Source of the DNA: an uncultured Acetatifactor sp.
GTDB lineage: Bacteria > Bacillota > Clostridia > Lachnospirales > Lachnospiraceae
Direction of reading: 5' to 3'
Length of the DNA: 9,017 nt
NCBI GenBank assembly: GCA_910584235.1
Contig: CAJTZD010000106.1
Location: 1-9,017 of the forward strand
Shown piece by piece: positions 1-5,923 of this stretch (position 1 is its first letter; every line of letters starts with the position of its first letter). A program made the position numbers and the translations under genes. The notes beneath the pieces are model-generated. The model searched no databases and was not told where the DNA came from. It saw nothing but the letters and a program-made list of their open reading frames with translations.

Positions 1-2
1 AG

Positions 3-125
3 CTTCCGGAGGACGTCTCCTGGCAGGAGATGCGGGACTTCGTCCGCTGGCTCCAAGTGTACAAGCGTCAAATTCGTCATAAGGAATACCTTCACCGGAC
101 TGCTGTCCGAAGCCGCCCGTCATAA
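3..125 (+). pseudogene. possible truncated recombinase N-terminal (core-binding domain) remnant
   Basis: A reading frame is open from the window edge to a TAA at 123-125 and encodes about 40 residues beginning LPEDVSWQEMRDFVRWLQVY. The spacing of charged and aromatic residues (a 'W..(M/L)RDF(V/I)RWL' helix) resembles the N-terminal SAM-like core-binding domain of tyrosine recombinases of the Tn554/TnpA type, but the match is from memory and short. No catalytic R-H-R-Y region follows: the frame stops, so any recombinase gene here is broken. A second open stretch in the same frame continues directly after the stop. The 5' end lies outside the window, so the real start and length are unknown. 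It could also be the C-terminus of an unrelated protein. Confidence 0.3.
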
Positions 126-251
126 GTGATTCGGGCAGAATGCCACAAACATTCAGCCACAGAGCCGTACTTCCTGAAACAGAAAAGCGAGTATACGGAG
201 AAAATCGTGAAGTGGATATTTGAACAGCCCGTCCTGTTTAGTTTCCAGTAA
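126..251 (+). pseudogene. unrecognised coding remnant after the recombinase-like fragment
   Basis: After the TAA at 123-125 the same frame stays open for 41 codons to a TAA at 249-251. The last part reads YFLKQKSEYTEKIVKWIFEQ, which looks like real protein (amphipathic, with Lys, Glu and aromatics) rather than random translation. There is no ATG with a ribosome site in front of it. It may be the continuation of the upstream fragment behind a nonsense mutation, or the tail of a different decayed gene. I do not recognise the family. It ends just before the dinB promoter. Confidence 0.25.
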
Positions 252-258
252 TCTCCTA

Positions 259-287
259 TTGATTTGCAAACATGTGTTCTCTACAAT
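259..287 (+). promoter_or_regulatory. sigma-A promoter of dinB
   Basis: TTGATT (259-264) and TACAAT (282-287) are separated by exactly 17 bp and match the -35 and -10 consensus at 5 of 6 and 5 of 6 positions. Transcription would begin near 294, just ahead of the AAGGAGG ribosome site at 296-302, giving a short leader. The LexA box sits within the spacer, so bound repressor would block RNA polymerase. Confidence 0.75.
267..280 (+). promoter_or_regulatory. LexA (SOS) operator
   Basis: CAAACATGTGTTCT matches the Gram-positive LexA/DinR box CGAAC-N4-GTTCG/T with one mismatch in the left half (A for G). It lies between the -35 and -10 elements of the dinB promoter, the classical position for repression. 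DinB-type polymerases are standard members of the SOS regulon, so the site agrees with the gene downstream. It overlaps the ATG at 272, which argues that this ATG is not the translation start. Confidence 0.75.
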
Positions 288-313
288 ACTGTATCAAGGA
301 GGTGAACGCACGT

Positions 314-1663
314 TTGAAAAATCTCATTTTTCATATCGATGTGAATTCAGCTTTCCTGTCATGGGAGGCTGTTTATCGTCTGGCGCATAAGGGCGGCTCT
401 TTGCCGGAAGCCGATAGTAAAAGGTTGACCGAATACCCTATAGCACACAGGGATGGCTTTTTGCCGGAAGCAGGCAGCCGGAGGACGACTGTTTCATCCG
501 GATCCCATATAGCGTGCAGAGGTCACGGCCTCGACCTGCGGGAGATTCCATCGGCCGTAGGCGGGGATGTCACCAAACGCCACGGCATCATCCTGGCAAA
601 GTCCATCCCCGCCAAAAAGCACGGCATCCAGACAGGGGATACCATCCTGGAGGCCAGGCGGAAATGCCCGAATATAGTTTTGGTGCCGCCAAATTATGAT
701 CTGTACCGGGAATGCTCCGCCGCTTTTCTGGACATCCTGCGGGAGTATTCGGATGTGGTGGAGCCCTACAGTATCGATGAGGCCTTTGTAGATATGACTA
801 CAACCTGTCATCTATTTGGTGCTCCGGAGGAAGCGGCTGCCCGGATCAAAGACAGGATTCGGGAAGAACTGGGCTTTACCGTGAACATCGGAATATCGGA
901 TAACAAACTCCTGGCCAAGATGGCCTCCGACTTTCGCAAGCCGGACCTTGTCCATACCCTGTACCGGGAGGAAATCCGTGAGAAAATGTGGCCACTGCCT
1001 GTGCCGGATCTGTTCTTTGTAGGCCGCGCCACGGCAAAAAAGCTGGCCTCCATGGGGCTTGCCACCATCGGCGACATAGCCGGCGCCGACCCGGCATGGC
1101 TGCGGGCAGTTCTGAAGAAACCGGGGGAGGCCATCTGGGGCTTTGCAAACGGCATAGACCTGTCCCCGGTGCTGGCTGCACCCACCCCCAACAAAGGCTA
1201 TGGGAACAGCACTACCACGCCTTTTGATGTGACGGATGCGGAAACTGCAAATCTGGTGCTGCTGGCCCTCTCGGAAACGCTGGGGAGCCGCCTTAGGGCG
1301 AACGGAGCGAAAATCGGGGTAGTCTCCGTGGCTATCCGGTACTCGGATCTGTCCTATTTCTCCCACCAGAAGACGCTAACCTCCCCCACTGACCTGACTC
1401 TGGAAATTTACCATGCCGCAAAGGAACTTTTCCCCGGACTCTGGGACCGCCGGCCCATCCGCCATCTGGGAGTGCACACCGGCGGGGCCAGGTATGGGGC
1501 CTATGGCAGACAGATAAGCCTTTTTGATGAAATCAATTATGAAAAGCTGGCTGTCATGGACAGAACGGTGGACACCCTGCGGCAGCGGTTCGGGCGGGAT
1601 GCCGTAAAGCGGGCCGTATTTCTGAACCAGCCTGTCAGCCATATGTGCGGCGGCGTTCCATGA
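314..1663 (+). CDS. dinB: Y-family DNA polymerase (Pol IV/DinB type) with a repeat insertion
   Basis: This is an error-prone translesion polymerase, 449 aa, acting at stalled forks. The TTG start at 314 is chosen because AAGGAGGTG (296-304) lies 9 nt upstream; the ATG at 272 lies inside the LexA box. Residues 5-20 (IFHIDVNSAFLSWEAV) carry the first metal-binding Asp (D9). YSIDEAFVD (152-160) carries the catalytic D155-E156. KLLAKMASDFRKPD and the helix-hairpin-helix-like VGRATAKKLASMGLATIGDI are family features. QISLF (400-404) is a probable beta-clamp binding motif. Residues 24-66 form an extra imperfect tandem repeat (AHKGGSLPEA..., AHRDGFLPEA...) between the first helix and LREIPSAVGGD, where family members normally have only a short loop. 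The rest looks intact. The SOS promoter directly upstream supports damage-inducible expression. A small gene follows 240 nt downstream. Confidence 0.93.
   Translation: MKNLIFHIDVNSAFLSWEAVYRLAHKGGSLPEADSKRLTEYPIAHRDGFLPEAGSRRTTVSSGSHIACRGHGLDLREIPSAVGGDVTKRHGIILAKSIPAKKHGIQTGDTILEARRKCPNIVLVPPNYDLYRECSAAFLDILREYSDVVEPYSIDEAFVDMTTTCHLFGAPEEAAARIKDRIREELGFTVNIGISDNKLLAKMASDFRKPDLVHTLYREEIREKMWPLPVPDLFFVGRATAKKLASMGLATIGDIAGADPAWLRAVLKKPGEAIWGFANGIDLSPVLAAPTPNKGYGNSTTTPFDVTDAETANLVLLALSETLGSRLRANGAKIGVVSVAIRYSDLSYFSHQKTLTSPTDLTLEIYHAAKELFPGLWDRRPIRHLGVHTGGARYGAYGRQISLFDEINYEKLAVMDRTVDTLRQRFGRDAVKRAVFLNQPVSHMCGGVP
383..511 (+). repeat. imperfect in-frame tandem repeat inside dinB (60 + 69 bp)
   Basis: Unit 1 (383-442) and unit 2 (443-511) both begin GC(G/A)CA(T/C)A(A/G)GG, share TTTGCCGGAAGC at the same offset and end in CC(C/A)TATA or close to it. 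The first 30 bases match at 23 positions. A weaker third start (GCGTGCAGAGG, 512 onward) leads back into conserved dinB sequence. The units encode 20 and 23 residues: AHKGGSLPEA..YPI and AHRDGFLPEA..SHI, then ACRGHGLDLR. Both lengths are multiples of three, so the frame is kept. Confidence 0.75.
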
Positions 1664-1903
1664 AAGCCAAAATCAGCCGGGCATTCAGGCTGCGGCCTCG
1701 TAAAGAAGCCGGGCGAAGCTCTCCGCAGCGGGGGCCGGGAAAACCTGGCACCCGGCCATCCGCTCAGAGATGGACAGGTGCCGCGGAAAGTAAAACAGGT
1801 GTAAGTTTGGAAGTAAATTTCCATAAACCAGAATCCGAAAACAGGATTCCGGTGTCACGAATATTGATTGGTATACGCGCCAAAGCGCGCAAGGAGTATA
1901 AGA
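1664..1903 (+). other. hairpin-rich spacer between dinB and the small gene
   Basis: This 240-nt stretch has no convincing gene. It contains four local inverted repeats. 1747-1782 has GGCACC pairing with GGTGCC around an inner CCATC/GATGG stem. 1808-1823 is TGGAA/TTCCA. 1828-1852 is CCAGAATCC/GGATTCCGG, nine positions with one mismatch. 1876-1889 is CGCGC/GCGCG with a CAAA loop, ending just before the next gene's ribosome site. None is followed by a clear U-run, so they are not ordinary terminators. An ATG overlapping the dinB stop (1660) opens a frame to 2040, but it runs through the next gene and looks non-coding. Folding may affect transcript stability or access to the downstream ribosome site; this is inference. 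Confidence 0.45.
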
Positions 1904-2245
1904 ATGGCATTTGGAATAGAGACAGCTATCAGAACGAAAGATACGGGCACCCTCCGCGGGACGCAGCAGGAGATCGCCTGCGAGTGCTGGTGCACCAGCA
2001 CCGGAAAAATAACGCCGCTGATGATAAAACTGAAAGATGAGGAGGGGCAGATACAGGTCATCCGGGACATCACGGTGCATACCCAGGAGAAGAAGCGGTA
2101 TGCCGGGATACCGTCCATCGAATATGACTGCACTCTCGCAATCAATCGTAGGAGCATCCGGGCCTGGCTGATCTTCTACCAGACAGAGGGACGGTGGGTG
2201 CTGAATTTCCGGCAGGGAAATTCCCCACAGGGGAACAGGAGTTAG
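1904..2245 (+). CDS. 113-aa Cys-containing protein of unknown function, downstream of dinB
   Basis: The ATG at 1904 is chosen because AAGGAG (1891-1896) lies 7 nt upstream; an in-frame ATG at 1868 has no ribosome site. I do not recognise the family. Visible features are a CxCxC cluster (C26, C28, C30, in ACECWCTSTGKITPLMIKLK), a fourth Cys at 76, alternating hydrophobic/polar stretches that suggest a small beta-rich fold, a basic NRRSIRAW segment (81-88) and a short Gly/Pro/Asn tail. No signal peptide or membrane segment is present, so it should be cytoplasmic. It follows dinB on the same strand with no clear promoter of its own, so it may be co-transcribed under SOS control and act with the polymerase, as accessory proteins do for other Y-family enzymes. 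That is inference from position only. Its stop overlaps the stop of the convergent histidine kinase gene. Confidence 0.7.
   Translation: MAFGIETAIRTKDTGTLRGTQQEIACECWCTSTGKITPLMIKLKDEEGQIQVIRDITVHTQEKKRYAGIPSIEYDCTLAINRRSIRAWLIFYQTEGRWVLNFRQGNSPQGNRS
2221..2235. repeat. hairpin at the convergent gene ends
   Basis: TTCCCC-ACA-GGGGAA is a perfect 6-bp stem with a 3-nt loop. It lies within the last codons of the small gene and 7 bp beyond the kinase stop when read on the minus strand. On the minus strand it is followed by TTTCCC, a poor U-run; on the plus strand there is none. It may act as a weak bidirectional terminator or mRNA 3'-end stabiliser, but it is not a canonical terminator. Confidence 0.35.
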
Positions 2246-3216
2246 GACATTTTCTCCATATGGTTCATCGGCTCCTTCCCATTTCTATTCTGTTTCACCT
2301 TTGCTTTCGAATCCACGTCTGCCGGCTGGTTCCTGAAAAAAATCCAGATATGCAGCCTGCCGTCCGCATACTCCGCCGAGATGCTCCCGCCCATCTGCTC
2401 CACCAGGCTCCTTGCGATGGCCAGCCCCAGCCCGGTGGACTTTCTGGCGGACTCCACGGTAAAAAAGCGGTCGAACAGCCTGCCCACCTGTACTTGATCC
2501 AGCCCGGGAGCCCTGTTGGCGAAGATGATCTCCCCTGTCTCGTGCAGGGTAATCTCCAGATCTCCATCGCTGTACTTTACGGCATTCTGCAGCAGATTGG
2601 AGAATACCCGGGACAGGGCGGCGCCGTCCAGCATCCGGACCACAGACTCTTCCGGCATCCGTATCCTGGGTGTGATGTCCCGCTCCTTGAAAGCGGTGTA
2701 GAATGCCGCTATGCTCTCCTCCAGCACACGGTTCAGGACTATGGGCTCCGCGGATGCGCCGCTTTCCCCGGAAAGGATGACGGAATACCGGAAAAGCTCC
2801 TCCGTCAGCAGAATCATCAGTTCGGAACGGTTTCTGATGATATCGATATAACGCTCTACAGTTTCTGATTTTTCCTCTTTTTCCAGCAGATGAAGATACC
2901 CGCAGATGGCGGTCAAAGGCGTCCTCAAATCGTGGGAGATATTGGTGACAGCGCCTTTCAGTTCCGTGTCTCCCTGGCGGAACCTGTGGCGCTCTTCCCG
3001 GAGCCTGCGAAGCTGTACATTGACGGCATCCGCCAGACGGCGCATATGCCTGTCCCTGCCGGAAATGTCGATCAGCGTGTTGGTATCGGTGGCAAGCCTG
3101 TCGGCAAAGGCCTCCCCGATTTCCTCCGCGGCCCTTTGCAGCATATGGATTTTGACAAGCAGCCCAAGGATAACCAGAGTCAGAACGCCGATGGAGGCCC
3201 ATAACCATACAATCAT
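2242..3216 (-). CDS. sensor histidine kinase with minimal sensing region
   Basis: This 324-aa protein is a membrane-anchored kinase, the likely partner of the response regulator encoded at 5183-5917. Residues 1-22 form one hydrophobic segment. A charged, HAMP-like/coiled linker follows to about 85. The H-box is NISHDLRTPLTAICGYLHLL with phospho-acceptor H95. The ATP-binding domain has the N-box LLQNAVKYS (N211), the F-box LFDRFF (247-252) and the G-box STGLGLAIA (260-268). A basic polar tail follows from about 300. There is no extracellular domain between two membrane segments, so it probably does not sense a ligand alone. In family terms this fits kinases that take their signal from an adjacent ABC transporter. 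The ATG at 3216 has AAGGAG overlapping the permease stop, and 14 bp separate the genes, so translation is probably linked. Its stop overlaps that of the convergent small gene. Confidence 0.9.
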   Translation of the reverse strand: MIVWLWASIGVLTLVILGLLVKIHMLQRAAEEIGEAFADRLATDTNTLIDISGRDRHMRRLADAVNVQLRRLREERHRFRQGDTELKGAVTNISHDLRTPLTAICGYLHLLEKEEKSETVERYIDIIRNRSELMILLTEELFRYSVILSGESGASAEPIVLNRVLEESIAAFYTAFKERDITPRIRMPEESVVRMLDGAALSRVFSNLLQNAVKYSDGDLEITLHETGEIIFANRAPGLDQVQVGRLFDRFFTVESARKSTGLGLAIARSLVEQMGGSISAEYADGRLHIWIFFRNQPADVDSKAKVKQNRNGKEPMNHMEKMS

Positions 3217-3230
3217 GAATGACTATCTCC

Positions 3231-4058
3231 TTATTTCAAATCTCTTTTTTGAAACAAAACTGCTCCCGCGCCTGTGGCCAGCACAATGATTCCAAGGGAG
3301 TAAAGGGGAAGGCGCAGCGGATTTACAGCCGTCATATTGGCGCACTGGATGGCCTGCCCGCCGGGATTGATATCGTAAAGGCTCTGGATGATCTCCCGCT
3401 TTGTCCCTTTCAGATATTTGGGGTTTGGCTCCTCGAAGGAGATCATTTCGCCATTCCCATCCAGGGAATAGTACGTATGCGTCTCGGGCGCTTCCAGCAT
3501 TTGATTCAGTATCATTCCCGACATCAGAGAGCCAAAGGCCAGCAGGATGCAGATGACAGCGGTAGCGGCTTTGTTCTGGCAGACCATGGCGATGCAGGTA
3601 AAGACAGAGGAAAACACCGCCGAGAGAAGCAGTACTGTAAGCGTCGTCAGAAAAATTTCTTCCCCGGGGACGCTAAAGGTTCCCATCAGCGGCATCCCTA
3701 CACAAAGGTAGGGCAGCAGATATGCCGCGCACATGGCAAGCCCCGCCGCGCAGGAGACCGCCGCGCCCGCCAGATAGATTGCCGAACGTTTCCCGCCCAC
3801 GATAATCTTGTTCCGCATGGTTCCGTCATTGTATTCCGTACCGATGAACAGGCTGCAAAATACTGATATGAAAATACCCATGAACATGGCGCAGCCAAAG
3901 AATCCGTCCTCTACCCTGTCCGCATAGTTCATCTGCACAGCATCCATATGGAGCTTGACCGGCACGAATATCCCCCATGCCGCCATTAGAATCAGTCCGC
4001 CCCAAAAGACCTTATTTTTCTTCAAACGCAGGAAATTTGCCGATAAAAGTTTACTCAT
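3231..4058 (-). CDS. ABC transporter permease (ABC-2/BcrB-like, about six membrane helices)
   Basis: This 275-aa integral membrane protein has hydrophobic segments at about 19-36, 54-72, 95-124, 136-158, 164-183 and 250-269. The motif IGTEYNDGTMRNKI (72-85) after the second segment is typical of ABC-2 permeases of the bacitracin/lantibiotic-resistance type. A soluble loop lies at about 185-248. The ATG at 4058 is preferred because AGGAG lies 8 nt upstream. A GTG at 4091 that overlaps the ATPase stop (GTGA) would add 11 residues and is an alternative coupled start. It should form the transmembrane half of an exporter with the ATPase immediately upstream in the same transcript. The substrate cannot be told from sequence; peptide antibiotics or lipid-linked compounds are usual for this architecture. 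Confidence 0.88.
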   Translation of the reverse strand: MSKLLSANFLRLKKNKVFWGGLILMAAWGIFVPVKLHMDAVQMNYADRVEDGFFGCAMFMGIFISVFCSLFIGTEYNDGTMRNKIIVGGKRSAIYLAGAAVSCAAGLAMCAAYLLPYLCVGMPLMGTFSVPGEEIFLTTLTVLLLSAVFSSVFTCIAMVCQNKAATAVICILLAFGSLMSGMILNQMLEAPETHTYYSLDGNGEMISFEEPNPKYLKGTKREIIQSLYDINPGGQAIQCANMTAVNPLRLPLYSLGIIVLATGAGAVLFQKRDLK

Positions 4059-4087
4059 TTTCTTTTCTCCTATTCCAATCTCTCTAG

Positions 4088-5020
4088 TCACATCGCATTG
4101 TCCGAATCGCTGCTGCAGCCGGATGTTATCAAATTGACATAGTAGCTCTCCAGGCTTTCGTCCCGCTCCTGCATGGAGATCACCTCACAGTTTTCCTGCG
4201 CCAGGGCCAGGGTCAGTTTGGATACATTGACCTTTGCGTACACGTCCGCTTCCCTTTGGGAAAGGATGTTGTACTCCACATGCATCGCATCCAGCACACG
4301 GGCCAGCGTCCCTGTATTAGTCACCTCCAGGCGGATACACTTTTTACAGGCGCTCTCCAGTTCTTTCGCGCTGATCTCTTTCACTATCTGCCCCCTGTCG
4401 ATGAAGCCGTAGTGAGTGGCCAGCCTGGACAGTTCGTCCAGAATGTGGCTGGAAATCAGGAAAGTGATCTGCTGCTCCCGGTTCAGCTTCAGGATCAATT
4501 CCCGGATCTCGATGATCCCCTGGGGATCCAGCCCGTTTACCGGTTCATCCAGCACCAGGAAATCCGGGGAGCCCACCAGGGCGATGGCAATGCCCAGCCG
4601 CTGGCGCATCCCTAATGAAAAGTGTCTTGCTATCTTCTTCCCGGTATCAGCAAGCCCTACCAGCTTCAGGATGTCCTCCATCCCGTCATAAGTAGGAAGC
4701 CCCAGGATGCGGTACTGCTGCTTCAGATTGTCCCGGGCCGTCATGTCAAGGTAGATGGAGGGCGTCTCCACCACGGCTCCCATTCTCCTGCGGGATTTTG
4801 AGATCTCCCTGTCCGTGTTCTTCCTGCCGTACAGGGTATAGCCCCCCGAGGTGGGGGACTGCAGCCCGCAGATCAGCCTGATCAGCGTGGTTTTGCCCGC
4901 GCCGTTCTTGCCTACAAAGCCATAGATCGCTCCTTTGGGAACATTCATTGTCAGCTGATTCAGCGCTTTGAAATACTTGTACTTCTTAGTCAGAGAATTC
5001 GTTTGCAGAACATACTCCAT
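4088..5020 (-). CDS. ABC transporter ATP-binding protein (BcrA-like)
   Basis: This 310-aa ATPase couples ATP hydrolysis to the permease encoded directly downstream. It has Walker A GKNGAGKTT (37-45), a signature loop FSLGMRQR (134-141, the LSGGQ variant usual in bacitracin/lantibiotic exporters), Walker B LVLDEP (155-160) and the switch histidine H192 in ISSHILDE. The C-terminal 100 residues form the extra regulatory domain seen in BcrA-like subunits. The ATG at 5020 is chosen because AGGAGG lies 8 nt upstream; an in-frame ATG at 5062 adds 14 residues without a ribosome site. Its stop overlaps the possible GTG of the permease. The 162-bp gap from the response regulator carries four direct repeats, so this gene is probably the first of a regulator-controlled transcript (ATPase, permease, kinase). 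Confidence 0.93.
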   Translation of the reverse strand: MEYVLQTNSLTKKYKYFKALNQLTMNVPKGAIYGFVGKNGAGKTTLIRLICGLQSPTSGGYTLYGRKNTDREISKSRRRMGAVVETPSIYLDMTARDNLKQQYRILGLPTYDGMEDILKLVGLADTGKKIARHFSLGMRQRLGIAIALVGSPDFLVLDEPVNGLDPQGIIEIRELILKLNREQQITFLISSHILDELSRLATHYGFIDRGQIVKEISAKELESACKKCIRLEVTNTGTLARVLDAMHVEYNILSQREADVYAKVNVSKLTLALAQENCEVISMQERDESLESYYVNLITSGCSSDSDNAM

Positions 5021-5133
5021 AAACACAACCTCCTGATTCCAATACCGCAACTGCCCGTCCACTATCGTTTATGGCAGACAGTTGTTGTCTCCAGTATTGC
5101 TATTTTTATGTGACATTGATATCTTATCCTGAG

Positions 5134-5180
5134 ACAGTAAAGAAACCGGTAAAGAAAACAGTAAAGAAATGGTAAAGATT
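5134..5180 (-). promoter_or_regulatory. direct repeats, probable response-regulator operator
   Basis: Four copies of GTAAAGA(A/T) start at 5137, 5149, 5161 and 5172, spaced 12, 12 and 11 bp (on the transcribed minus strand, TTTAC every helical turn). OmpR/PhoB-family regulators bind tandem direct repeats with about this spacing as dimers on one face of DNA. The block begins 3 bp beyond the regulator's stop codon and about 115 bp upstream of the ATPase start. I could not assign a convincing -10/-35 pair next to it, which fits an activator-dependent promoter but does not prove it. It may instead be a simple tandem repeat. Confidence 0.5.
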
Positions 5181-5182
5181 CA

Positions 5183-5917
5183 TCACCCACGCATTTTGAA
5201 GCCAATCCCCCAGACCGCCTCGATGTAGTCTTTTCCCGAGACCTCACGCAGCTTTCTGCGCAGGTTGCTGACGTGCATCTTCAGGGAACCGTCCGTGCAG
5301 TCCGGCGTGTCCTGGCTGATGCGCTCCAGCAGCAGGGATTTCGTCACCACCTGAGAGGGGTTGCCCATGAGAAGCTTCAAAATGGCGTATTCCGTCCTGG
5401 TGAGCCTTATCTCCCTGCCGCCGATGTCCACCATATGGGTATCCGTATTCAGCGCGATATCATCAAACACCAAAACAGGGGCTGCAGGCGCGCTGTCAGC
5501 CCTGCGGAGCTGTACGGAAATCCTGGCCAGAAGTTCTTTCATGGCAAAGGGCTTGGTCACATAATCCACCGCGCCGCCCAGCAAAAGATCCACTTTTCCA
5601 TCAATATCCCCCTTGGCGCTTACCACGATGACAGGGATTCCCTTGGAATGCCCTTCTTCCATGGAATGCCTTTCTTCCATGGAATGCCTTTCTTCCATGG
5701 AATGCCTTTCTTCCATTATCTGCGGCAGCACCTCCTCGCCGCTTCGTCCTGGCAGCATCAAATCCAGCAGGACGAGATCCGGCCTTTTTTCGGACAGCAC
5801 AAACAGCGCTTCCGTACCGGAATAGGCGCGGGAAACGCTGTAGCCCTCTTTTGTCAATGCCTCCTCAAGCATGTTTCCGATATGGATGTCATCATCGATA
5901 ATCAAAATGCTTTTCAT
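5183..5917 (-). CDS. OmpR-family response regulator with repeat insertion in the receiver domain
   Basis: This 244-aa transcription factor is the likely target of the kinase at the end of the cluster. The receiver (about 1-130) has the acidic pocket D8-D10, phospho-acceptor D52 (LVLLDLMLPG), S100 and K122 (VTKPF), all present. The winged-helix domain (about 145-244) has the usual IRLTRTEYAILKLL, HVSNLRRKL recognition helix and the terminal GIGFKM. Between helix alpha3 and strand beta4 it carries four copies of MEE(R/G)HS (68-91), an insertion not expected in this family. The start at 5917 lies 6 bp after the DUF3737 stop and has only a weak ribosome site, so translation probably depends on ribosomes arriving from DUF3737. 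The direct repeats just after its stop are its probable binding sites. Confidence 0.92.
   Translation of the reverse strand: MKSILIIDDDIHIGNMLEEALTKEGYSVSRAYSGTEALFVLSEKRPDLVLLDLMLPGRSGEEVLPQIMEERHSMEERHSMEERHSMEEGHSKGIPVIVVSAKGDIDGKVDLLLGGAVDYVTKPFAMKELLARISVQLRRADSAPAAPVLVFDDIALNTDTHMVDIGGREIRLTRTEYAILKLLMGNPSQVVTKSLLLERISQDTPDCTDGSLKMHVSNLRRKLREVSGKDYIEAVWGIGFKMRG
5645..5716 (-). repeat. four 18-bp tandem repeats inside the response regulator gene
   Basis: Units are 5645-5662, 5663-5680, 5681-5698 and 5699-5716. The last three are identical (plus-strand GGAATGCCTTTCTTCCAT); the first differs by one base (CCCTTC for CCTTTC), giving Gly instead of Arg. On the coding strand each unit encodes MEERHS or MEEGHS. 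The near identity points to recent expansion by slipped-strand replication. The six-codon unit keeps the frame whatever the copy number. There are no unique spacers, so it is not a CRISPR array. Confidence 0.95.
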
Positions 5918-5923
5918 GCTCGC

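Noticed and set aside
272..313. ATG at 272 as the dinB start
   Set aside because: It lies within the LexA box and upstream of the -10 element, has no ribosome site, and the added residues do not look like the family N-terminus.
1828..1852. Hairpin as a Rho-independent terminator of dinB
   Set aside because: The stem is followed by GTGTCACG, not a run of T, so it does not fit a terminator.
1660..2040. Frame starting at an ATG that overlaps the dinB stop (ATGA), about 126 codons
   Set aside because: The overlap is suggestive, but the product is a Arg/Pro/Gly/Lys-rich unstructured string, it overlaps a better gene (start 1904) by 137 bp in another frame, and no ribosome site precedes it.
2194..2868. 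Plus-strand frame of 224 codons opposite the histidine kinase
   Set aside because: Antisense shadow of a well-recognised kinase; no family features and no ribosome site.
4059..4091. GTG at 4091 as the permease start, overlapping the ATPase stop
   Set aside because: The ATG at 4058 has AGGAG at ideal distance and the added residues (TREIGIGEKK) are simply the translated ribosome-site region; kept as an alternative in the permease entry.
5062..5247. Small minus-strand frame spanning the direct-repeat block
   Set aside because: It overlaps the regulator 3' end in another frame, and its repeated FLYC/FLYR product is just translation of the phased repeats.
5645..5716. CRISPR-like array
   Set aside because: The 18-bp units are contiguous with no unique spacers and encode part of a protein.
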